A stretch of DNA of 64,000 bases from Argopecten irradians (Eukaryota; Mollusca; Bivalvia; Pectinida; Pectinidae), in contig NC_091142.1 of assembly GCF_041381155.1 (NCBI RefSeq), positions 9,109,340 through 9,173,339 on the forward strand. The letters are read 5' to 3'. The position numbers and the translations under genes were made by a program. The notes below the pieces were generated by a model that saw only the letters and a list, made by a program, of their open reading frames with translations, made no database searches and was not told where the DNA came from. Shown here piece by piece: positions 35,661-47,600 of the stretch. Every line of letters starts with the position of its first letter. The first letter of the stretch is position 1.

Positions 35661-38600
35661 CTACGCTAGGTAAAGTCTGTGGTAGTCATTGGCACCAAAA
35701 CCTGCATTACACTTGGGACACTTTCGTTGACGGGTCTCGTAGCGCGTCTTGAGACATTCAAGACAGAACACATGGAAACACTTGGTGAGCACAGCATCCT
35801 TACGATTCACCTTACAGGATGGACATGTCAATTGTTCCTGTAATGAACGGGAATTATTTTAATTATTTTAATAAATAATTAATAATCATTTTTCTTAATA
35901 ATCCCACTTTGCTTATAATACTAAAGTCCATCTGACAAAACAAAATTAAGACTGACACTTCTCCCCTAGATTGATCCCTGTGATCTCAGTGTGATCTGAT
36001 ATAGATACACTTTGTCAAAAAGTAGACATTAACATAAATACCATAGTTCTTAATTTTTCAACCTAAAAGTACTTGTCAGGTAAAATATTTTCATCTGCAA
36101 TCTTTGTATATTTTGTGTTCTGATTGGTCTAAATCTAGAAGTTCATTTATATATTTACTTTTATTTTCAGAACAATTGGAAAGGACTAAAAACATAATTC
36201 TCAAAATCCACTAAAATTCTGGGGTTTTCACCCAAAAATACCAGAAGTGGAATAAATGCTTTTGCTATTCTTCGTCCATGTTTTCTAACTGATGCAGAGA
36301 GTAACTTGATCAAGTTCAGTTCAATCGGATGTGAATATTAAATGATTAATTGTATTAAATCAGATGTGAATAACGATTAATTGTATTATATCAAATCTCT
36401 CTGTACCTACCTTATACTCGGCGATTTCTGCCATGAGAACTTCATCTGCAGCGCCTGCCATCTCTATCTTCTTCGTCCGTTCCAACTTTCTTTGAAGTTT
36501 AGCTATTTCTTCCTGAAGACATATTATACAGATAAATCCTCATGTCATCTACACTTACTAAAAATAAACAGTATTTTGATATGAACTATAGATTCAGATC
36601 AGTAGCACTGAAATAAATATTGCTGAAGTTGAAATGAATCCTTTTATCAAATGTCCTTTCACCACTATTGTAATGGAAACTTGATCCGAGGACTTCAATA
36701 TACAAGGTAACAGGATACTACTGTATACAAGACACAACCAGACTGTACACAAGTTACCATTTATTCCTTTAACCCAATAGCTCAATATATAAAGGAGACA
36801 ATAAACAAATCAATTAAATAATTCAATAATGGCAATAGACCATATGGTTAACCAACTTTCTTTCGTGTACAAATTTTGAGACATCGGTAAATTTGAGAAA
36901 GTTTATCACCGCGAATGAATATTTACATATTTTATATTGATAAGGATTTTCATTCAATGTTATCTAATCCATGAATGTTAATCTTTGTGAACTTGTTTTG
37001 GAAATTGTGGAAAATTAGTATCCAAGAGAGTGTAAGTGTAATGAGAGAGATTCACAGACCTGCATCCTCTTGTGTTTGTAGGCCTCCTGTTCTAATGCGC
37101 CAGTTTTCTCGGCCACCAAGACCGTAGCCTCCTTCAGCTGGGCCTGATATTTGTCAAGGTGGAGTTTTAGATCGGCCGCTGTCTGTGAACTCTCCACGGC
37201 CTTACGTTTGTGCATCTCCATAGCCTGCTGTGTCAGACTGTGACACAATCATAAATATAAGCTTCAGATTTAAATCTCTTAGAAAATTCCATCTGATAAT
37301 TTTATACGTAAATAACCTCATTCATACACACATGATTTAATGACCGACTGTTCCAGTTACGAATATAAATTTACGAATTAAAATGAGAAATCAGGAAGGA
37401 CCAAGTTAAATTGTTCCAATAAAGTAGGATTGATATAGAGTTAATATAAATATTTTGTGTACAACAGAGCTTTTTAACTGTAATTTACTAGATTTTATCA
37501 CCATGGATTAGTCATAAAGCATAAATTAGGTTGCTGCTGAAAATAAGCTGGTTAACAGAGTATCATTTCAAAACAACAAAATAATGTACAATAACACATT
37601 CACCCCTCAAATTTCATAATGGACTGGTCTAGTCTTTGATTTAGAAGAGCCTAAATGTGTCTTCAGGGAAGAATGAGTTAAGACTATCTATATACAATAT
37701 ACACTGACTTCATCAAAATAAGTGATACCTTATAATATACATTGTAAAATGTATACGGTTTTCATCAAAATAAGCACCTCTTTTTCATTTTAACTAACTA
37801 AGTATGACTTACCCGAGCTCCTTCTCTATCGTAGACAGTGTATTCTGCAGTATCTGTTCTTTCTCCTCCAGCTTCCGTACCACTATGTTTTGAGCCTCGA
37901 CCTGAGAGTGGATTGTATTGACCTGGTCTGCCAGTACTTCCTTCTCCTCACGGAGTAACTTCTGAATCTGATTCGACTTGATTCTCTATAACACATAAAA
38001 TGATTTGTTAGTTTTTTACTTTTAAAACCAGTCATAGAATTTAATGATTTTTTAATTAAAGATGCTCCACTGCCGACAGAGCATGAATGATATTCATCAT
38101 TTGAACAATAATTGGTGTTCAATCGTGTGTATGTATGTCTAATTAACACAAAAATAATATATATATTTTCATTTTGCCTTTAGTGCATGTGCAATCAGTA
38201 CTTCATTCCATATAGGATATAGTGCGTCAGAATTTTTTCGGGATGCAATTAATTATTTTTCATATTTTTAACTTGACGTAGAATTAAAAGCTCAAACTTT
38301 TCAATGGTGGTAAAGGTGTAAAGTAAGTAATTTTTGTAACTGAAGAAAAATACTAAATCGTCTTCTCCTGTTTTTGATAGTGAAAAAATACTATTTGTCG
38401 GCGGTGGAGCATCTTTAAAGGATTTCTTTATTACAACACTATCATTGCATTTGGATTCAAACTCAAAAGAAAGAGATGGTTATATGTTGGAACAAATCAG
38501 CCAAGGTTGAAATGTTGAAGTGGACCAAAGATTGATATACCCGGTATAAAGGTCAGTTTATTCAGAATTGTTATCAAGATATGTCACAACATCTGAAGAG

Positions 38601-41600
38601 ATCGCACAGTGTTGAAAAGCAGAACTCTTGACTGCAAATCTAATCCTATACTAAAAACAACTTTTGGTGACTTCATTTGAAGCGTTTCTATTATTGAAAG
38701 CTCTTCAATCAGAGAGTTAGAAGATTTTCTAGGAAAACTTCTTTCCTGAGAAAATTCAAGTTGGCCTACGTAGGTAAGAACAACAGATTTATATTGTGTC
38801 TGACACACCTGAAATACCAATGGGTAATGACATACCTCAGACATCAGTTTAAAGTTAGCGTCGTCTTTCTCCTTGAGTTGTTGGAGTAGTCGTGTGTTTT
38901 GTTCCTGCATGTCCTCAAAGGCCTGTCCAGTCACTTCCATCTCGTCCAGTAAGGCTTCTTCTTTCTGTTTCTGACTCGTCAGATTCTTCTGCAGCTCGCT
39001 GATTGTCTCTTCCATCTTTTTTATCTTTCTGATTGCATCATCCTCAGCTAGTTTTCGTCTTTCTTTACGTTCTGTTTCCTGCATTTTCTTGATGTGAGTT
39101 TTAAGTTCTTCTATTTCTTGTCTTGCTTTCTTTTCACTGGCCATCAACTGCGGAAATGAATGAAAAGTTTAGATCATCTCGAGAGATTGTGATGAAAATG
39201 ACTATTTGGTACTACAATAAACAGGTGTTCTACCATGAATTGGAATATTTTGGCAGCAGGAAATTTTTGTATCAAAGTATGACCCCATCCAAAATAACCC
39301 AATTTACAGTATATTGGTAGTATATAATATGGGTCAAGGAAGTAATATCAACAGTTGTTTTCCATATAACACTGGATCTTTATAGACATATGTCTGTAGG
39401 ATACAAATTACTTTTAGTAGTAAATATAGGGCAAAGAAGTAATTCTAATAGTGTAGACAAAATATTGTTGCATTTTAGAGGCAATCTGACTCTTTGTCAG
39501 AATATAATGTGTAATTCTATTTGTTCTGGTTAGCAGATCGCCTTGAAAATTCAACAATATTTTGTCCACACTGTATTATAAACAAAGAAGTAATTCTAAC
39601 ACACATGTACTTTTATAAACTTATCGCCTGGCCTGCTCACCTGTACTTTGTCACGTTGCTCTTTAGGTGCCGACTTATACATGTCCAGAAGCAACTTCAG
39701 TTCCTTCTTAGAAAGCAGAACTCTTGACTGCAAATCTAATCCTATACTAAAAACAACTTTTGGTGACTTCATTTGAAGCGTTTCTATTATTGAAAGCTCT
39801 TCAATCAGAGAGTTAGAAGATTTTCTAGGAAAACTTCTTTCCTGAGAAAATTCAAGTTGGCCTACGTAGGTAAGAACAACAGATTTATATTGTGTCTGAC
39901 ACACCTGAAATACCAATGGGTAATGACATACCTCAGACATCAGTTTAAAGTTAGCGTCGTCTTTCTCCTTGAGTTGTTGGAGTAGTCGTGTGTTTTGTTC
40001 CTGCATGTCCTCAAAGGCCTGTCCAGTCACTTCCATCTCGTCCAGTAAGGCTTCTTCTTTCTGTTTCTGACTCGTCAGATTCTTCTGTGCAGCTCGCTGA
40101 TTGTCTCTTCCATCTTTTTTATCTTTCTGATTGCATCATCCTCAGCTAGTTTTCGTCTTTCTTTACGTTCTGTTTCCTGCATTTTCTTGATGTGAGTTTT
40201 AAGTTCTTCTATTTCTTGTCTTGCTTTCTTTTCACTGGCCATCAACTGCGGAAATGAATGAAAAGTTTAGATCATCTCGAGAGATTGTGATGAAAATGAC
40301 TATTTGGTACTACAATAAACAGGTGTTCTACCATGAATTGGAATATTTTGGCAGCAGGAAATTTTTGTATCAAAGTATGACCCCATCCAAAATAACCCAA
40401 TTTACAGTATATTGGTAGTATATAATATGGGTCAAGGAAGTAATATCAACAGTTGTTTTCCATATAACACTGGATCTTTATAGACATATGTCTGTAGGAT
40501 ACAAATTACTTTTAGTAGTAAATATAGGGCAAAGAAGTAATTCTAATAGTGTAGACAAAATATTGTTGCATTTTAGAGGCAATCTGACTCTTTGTCAGAA
40601 TATAATGTGTAATTCTATTTGTTCTGGTTAGCAGATCGCCTTGAAAATTCAACAATATTTTGTCCACACTGTATTATAAACAAAGAAGTAATTCTAACAC
40701 ACATGTACTTTTATAAACTTATCGCCTGGCCTGCTCACCTGTACTTTGTCACGTTGCTCTTTAGGTGCCGACTTATACATGTCCAGAAGCAGTTTCAGTT
40801 CTTTCTGACTCGCCTGAGCCTGTTTCAGCTGGGACCGTAGATCTTTGATCACCTCTAGATCGGTCTTGCCTTTCTCTCTGAACTCGAGATCCTCCTTCTC
40901 CTCCTCCTTGGATAGAACACAAGCGGGTGGGTCAAGGGGTTCAGACTTACTACTGGAGGTCGGGGTCGGAGGTGAAGGGACCTGGTCCTTAGACGGGGCC
41001 GTCTCTGGGCCTCCCTGGGCCCCTGGATTAGGCTGAGTACCTGTAGCCCCTTCACCCGTGCTATTGTTATTTGGTTTTTGTTCAGTAGCTGCCAGTTCTG
41101 CTTTAATCTAAAATAAAGACAAAGTTCAATAAGAAATACTATTAACTACAACAATCTTTCTGTAGTTTGGAGGTTTTTATGATTTGCGGATCACTTGTGG
41201 TATACAGTCAAACCTGCTCTAACGACCGCCTGTATATAACGACCGCCTGTCTATAACAACCGGTTTTTAGACTCCCCGTGCGCTTTTACTATATAATGGC
41301 ACTGTGCATAACGACCACCTGTCTAATGTGGCTAACGACCGGTCGTTTTAGCCCGGTCAAAGTTGTATAACGACTGGTCGCTGAGATTGACTTTTCGAGT
41401 TCCGAGTACAGTGTGTGTGTGTGTGTGTAGTAGCGTCCCTTTGACCTACTTCTGGTAATTAACTCCCTTTGTAAGCAAAAGGCAGCCATTACTGAAGCCC
41501 AAGCTATGAATAGTTTATACAGTACTGTTTGGTTTATAACCTAGCGGTCGTAACATTTGAGGTAAAAATATGGTTGCCAACTTAAGGATGGAAGTTTTAA

Positions 41601-44600
41601 CGACCGTTTATGCCTATCAAAGACTGAAATTATGTTCGGTCGCGAACGCCAAGTGCACGAAAAGAATCACACTCGTAAAGCGTGATTTTGAAGCCACAAC
41701 TCGTATGATACGGCAGGCAAAATAAAACATGCCGATTTATTTTATGTGTTCCGTTATTCATTGTTGATATTTAGCATTGTTTTATTACTAAGAAATGGCT
41801 TTTTCAAATTAGGTCTATAAATTTACGTTCTTCTTTACGATTAGAGTCAGTCGGATTATCGCCCGGTGTAACCCGGGTATTCTCGATGTGTTTTTAAATA
41901 AAATACGGTCCCATTTCTTGGTAGAAATGTTACTGCAAGTTAATATGTGTACCTGCATTGTGATTTTAATAGTTTTGAAGCTGTATATTGTGAGAAAATG
42001 CCTCCAAATCGATATTTCATGTTCCGAGATTAATCCGTCGAAACTGGTTACACGGCAACATTACATACGACTTGCCAGCAAGAATGTGTTGTAAAAAAAT
42101 ATTACACGCATACTTTGTCTGAAAATAATCGATCTTAGATAATTCCAGGCCATGTGAAGTCAGTAATTAGGTAATGATTTTGTTCATAGCTGAAAAATAT
42201 TTACTATGTATCAAAATGAGTTGATTTTGTTATGATCAAAATTTCTGATTGCATTACAATAAAAAGAACACAAATCACGGAAATATATAGACACAATTAT
42301 TTCTTAAATAATGCATGGCAATACATATATAAACATCCAGTAGCAGGTCTGTTTTGTATTAATACAATTCTGTTTCATTTACTGGCTCATTGGTTGGCAC
42401 GAAAGCCCCAACCTGTCTATAAAGGCAACCTGTCTATAGTGACCGTTTTTCTGATTCCCCTTCAGTGGTCGTTATAGACAGGTTTGACTGCATATATATT
42501 CAGCTTTATGATTTGAGGAGTATTTGTGGTATTGAACTTTATGATTTGAGGAGTATTTGTGGTATTGAACTTTATGATTTGAGGAGTATTTGTGGTATTA
42601 AACTTTATGATTTGAGGAGTATTTGTGGTATTAAACTTTATGATTTGAGAAGTATTTGTGGTATTAAACTGTATGATTTGAGGAGTATAATTTGTGGTAT
42701 TGAACTTTATGATTTGAGGAGTATTTGTGGTATTGAACTTTATGATTTGAGGAGTATTTGTGGTATTGAACTTAATGATTTGAGGAGTATTTGTGGTATT
42801 AAACTTTATGATTTGAGGAGTATTTGTGGTATTAAACTTTATGATTTGAGGAGTATTTGTGGTATTAAACTTTATGATTTGAGGAGTATTTGTGGTATTA
42901 AGCTTTATGATTTGAGGAGTATTTGTGGTATTAAACTTTATGATTTGAGGAGTATTTGTGGTATTAAACTTTATGATTTGAGGAGTATATTTGGTATTAA
43001 ACTTTATGATTTGAGGAGTATTTGTGGTATTAAACTTTATGATTTGAGGAGTTTTTTTGGTATTAAACTTTATGATTTGAGGAGTATTTGTGGTATTAAG
43101 CTTTATGATTTGAGGAATATTTGTGGTATTAAACTTTATGATTTGAGAAGTATTTGTGGTATTAAACTTTATGATTTGAGAAGTATTTGTGGTATTAAGC
43201 TTTATGATTTGAGAACTATTTGTTGTATAAACTTTATGTCTTGATGAGTATTTGTGGTATTGAACTTTATGATTTGATGAGTATTTGTGGTATTATGCTT
43301 TATGATTTGTGGAGTATTTGTGGTATTAAACTTTATGATTTGATGAGTATTTGTGGTATTGAACTTTATAATTTGAGGAGTATTTGTGGTATACGCTTTT
43401 TAGAATACTTCTAGTAAAAGCATAAATTACATGTTTTTTTTATATCTATTTTACCATATTAACTATGTAAACATGGACATCACATCAGTGCACTTTTCCA
43501 AAGACTGAAAATCATCTTTCTATACGCCAATATATATAAAAACCATGTTCTATGATATGCTGCAATACAAGATCTACCAACACTCTGTTCAGGTCCACCT
43601 CAACATGACCTCTGACCTAGAATTGGGATGTCCTAGTAGCCCTTTATAAATACACTGAAGACTTCATAGGCATCACAGTGATTGGCTAATCATAGGGGTC
43701 AAGCTGAGGTGACCTTGAACGGAGAGTTGTTATATTCTGTATTGGTGGGTAACGTAGAGCATCGTAGTGGAGTGGAATTACAATTCCAATTTTAACTAGT
43801 ATGTCTGTACTCATACCTTAGTACACTCTGCTTGTGCTTCCTTGGCTCGCCGTCGGTACCGGCCCGACTCTGATTTGAGCTGTTGATTATGTTTCTGTAA
43901 ACTTTGGATCAAGTTTCTCATCTCATGATTAATTGGTCCTGCCAATAGATTTAACATTGTGGGGATTAATGTTACTGAAAGTCACATTTTGTTACAAAAC
44001 AATAACAGACATGTATCAATAGTCTAGTTTTGTGTGACCTCGCCTCAGGATCAATAAACAGGCTTAAGTCTAAAATTGTCTTAATTTTAAGCTTAGCCAA
44101 TCAAAGATGACGTTACAAAAAGTTACATCATTTATGATTGGCTAAGTCAAAACTTAAGTCAAAGGTTCTTTCATGATCCTGGGGCTAGGATTAAAGTCTA
44201 CACACTTGGGGCCAGCTGTTCTTTTATGCAAAACAACTGGGCCCAATTTAAACAACAGTCCTGAATTTTAAGGAATTCCTTAACTTAAAATTATCAATAG
44301 AAAGCATTACAGAAGTTAAGGAAACAATCCTTCCTTATTACGTGTTCATTTTTTTACGGAGACATTTTAAATTAAAGAATTCTTTAAAGTTATTAGGAAT
44401 TTTTATGAAACTTGGCACTGTTATAACATAAGAAATCATTGAAGCTAACAAGTGTATCATAATTAGCCGTTTGTTCATTACGATGAGAGTCCGACTTTAA
44501 CATGTGTATCATATTACCTGTCTGTTCGTTCTGTGCCAGCGTCTGTTCAAACTCTATCCTCAGCATTTCATACTCCTTTCTGACTTGAGCCAGGGCATCC

Positions 44601-47600
44601 TCTAACTGTATACACTCTCCTCTCAACTTCTTCTGTCCTCCCAGCTCATCACTCTGATCAGTCAAAGTTTACAAATATTATAACAGGTGTTTAATTTTGT
44701 GACAGAACATTTAACAATCTTCTCTCAGCTTTTCATTAGCAAGAAGAAATGTTTGCACATTTGTCAATTTCAAACAATGATTTCAAACAGATATATTCAA
44801 TCTTTATCTAATTTGTTTTTTGTTAAGTATTTAAATTTTAGCAGAAATAAATTGACTAGTTTTAAAACTGCACAGTGAAATCTAATCCCCCCACTGGCAG
44901 TATACAGTTACTAACCTCCATCTGCTCTAAGTGTCGGAGGTGGGTATTTTTACTGTTCTGTAATCGACTACTCGACTCCTCTATCTGCGTACGGAACTGC
45001 ATGTTATCGTTGTAGAGAACGGAGTACTGGGACTGTAGACATTTGTATTCTGTTGTCTCCACGATCACACTCTCAGGCAGGTGCTGGAGCTGCAAAAGTC
45101 AAGATCAGAGGTCATAAACTGAAGATCGGAGGTCATAAACTAAAGATCAGAGGTCATAAACTGAAGATCAGAGCCTACAGAGGTCATAGATCAGAGGTCA
45201 TATCCTAGAGCAACAGTAAAAGGAATCTATTTCACATATAGCATTTTTATACTTTGGTTTGGTTAAAATTATTCCTCCATACAAAACTAGTTTTATGAGA
45301 ATCCTTTATTCATTGTCTTGTTTAAGATATTAAATTATAAGGATTGAAAGCGATGATCATTTGGTATATAAATTTATCACATAATCCGCCTGATATCCAG
45401 TGATTTCACCCGTGTAATATATTTCCATATGAGGTTTTATGAAACAAGTCTAAAAAGTTTTTATTTTCGTGAGCCTTGGCGAGAAAATGAAAACTTCGAA
45501 ACAAGTTTTATTAAAAGCTCATATGAAATGAACACTCATTTAAGATCCTTTATGTATAGACCAAAATCCAAAGTGCAGCCCTTGTGATTAATTCAGAGTA
45601 CACTTCGATTTTCTGTTTATACATCTATAAACCATATAATTATCGATATCACGGTTATTTCTTAAATTATTTGTTAACCTACATCCATCTTTAACTTTTC
45701 GATTTCTGTGAGCGCCTCCTGATGTTCCTTGCTAAGTTTCTCTAGCTCTGTCATTCTGTTGGTCGCCAGTTCTCGCTGTTCCTCCAAGTCCTGTATGATC
45801 TCATCAAGCTATAAACCAAAACAGATTTTAAGTATTAGGTCATACAAGGATTATGCTATTATATGTGGATATACCAGTGAAAGTTTCTTATTTGATGTTT
45901 CAATGACTAATATAGAGTGTACAATGTCAAATTAAGCAGACAAATGGCCAGACTTTTCCCTGACATAGGTTTTCGTCTCTGACGTACAAAAATGACTGGG
46001 GACTCCTAAAATAAAATGATGGGAGTCCCTGGGACTAAATGTGGAAGGTATTTAAAATGAAAGTTATGTACAGGTCAATTAGATGAAGTAGAAGCAATAA
46101 TTGTCTATTTATTCAAAAACATATACATACACTTATTACAGTACAAAATATGTTTTCTGATACAGCATATAGAAAGTTACAGTAATTTTAGCAAAAAGAC
46201 TCCAATGTTTTAATAAGGAACTCGCAAACTTCAAACCTAAGAGTACCTAGGACTTTCAGAGTTAAAACAGGAGTGAAATTCCTGAATAGCCAGGTAGCAT
46301 ATAAAAGATGTAAAAAGTTGTCTTCTAAGGGTAAAACAATAAATCAGACTATAATTAGATCCTGATAGTATTCCTCTTAACTCGATCAATTGATTTAAAA
46401 TTCAACATGTCGATAACCGCTGATAGCATGCCAAGTTATCAATAGTTTCTATAGTAAGATAGTGGCCATTTTAGATATGAACTAAAATAAAGTACTTACT
46501 TTCTCACTAAGTTCTTAAATGGTATACAGACAAAATAAAATGTCACTTTTCGTATGATATTCAATAAAAAACAAACATGGTTGTGTCTTGATCGTAATTC
46601 AAAGCATGTCTGAATTGCTACTTTTGCCAGCAGGTAAAGGGAAGTATCTGCACTATCTGGGGAGATAGACTGTATGGTAGCCAATTTTATAGAGTAGAGG
46701 GCTTGCTGCTGGATTTGACCCTAGTACAAAAAGACTTCATAAAAAGTGGAGGGGGCTTATTGTTGAGTGGGAACTTATTGTCAGTAGAATATGGTAGCAC
46801 CTGTACAATATGTCTCCCTTCTTCAAAATATTCAAGATTTACGCTCTATCATTACTGGCATTGAAAGACAATTTCAATTTTTTTAGGACTGTGTATGGTT
46901 TGGACTTTATTTTTAGAGACCCCAGTGATTGTAAAAAGGGAGGTAATCAAATTTACCTTGTTTTTTGGAGACTCCAGTGATACTAAAAAGGGAGGCACTC
47001 AACCTTACCTAATTTTTGGAGACCCCAGTGATACTTAAAAGGGAGGTATTCAAACTTACCTTATTTTTAGAGACCCCAGTGATACTAACAAGAGCTGTTG
47101 GAGAACAGCAAAGCTCGCCTATTCAGAAGAAGTTGATGTTCAAGTATTTACTATTTAAACATGGAAATATGACAAATTAACAGACTCAAAAACCCCCTAA
47201 AGGGCCCTAAATTGGTTGTATTATCACGTTCAGCATCCATACACATTAGTAAAATAAAATCATAAACATTTATGATGACTTAAGCTTAAACAATAGACAA
47301 AAAAGAAACTTGCTCAAAAACTTTAACATGGAAATATGACAAATTAACAGACTCAAAAAACCCCTAAAGGGCCCCAAATTGGTTGTATTATCACGTTCAG
47401 CATCCATACACATTAGGAAAATAAAATCATAAACATTTATGATGACTTAAGCTCAAACAATTGACGAAACAGAAACTTGTTAAAAAACTTTAACATGAAA
47501 TGGAACCCCAATGCTGACGCCGACGCCAGGGTGACAACATTAGCTCCCCCTATTCTTCGAATAGGCGAGCTAAAAAGGGAGGTACTCAAACTTACCTTAT

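Noticed and set aside
39932..40245. The two copies of BRE1 exon 12 as alternative exons
   Set aside because: The upstream copy is shifted by two bases and near-identical otherwise, which fits a recent duplication or assembly error, not diverged alternative exons like P2X 7a/7b.
42465..43244. A 259-codon open frame of [11 protein letters not shown] repeats
   Set aside because: It is the 33-bp minisatellite read in one of its frames. The period is a multiple of three, so an open frame is expected; it lies in an intron of the opposite-strand gene BRE1.
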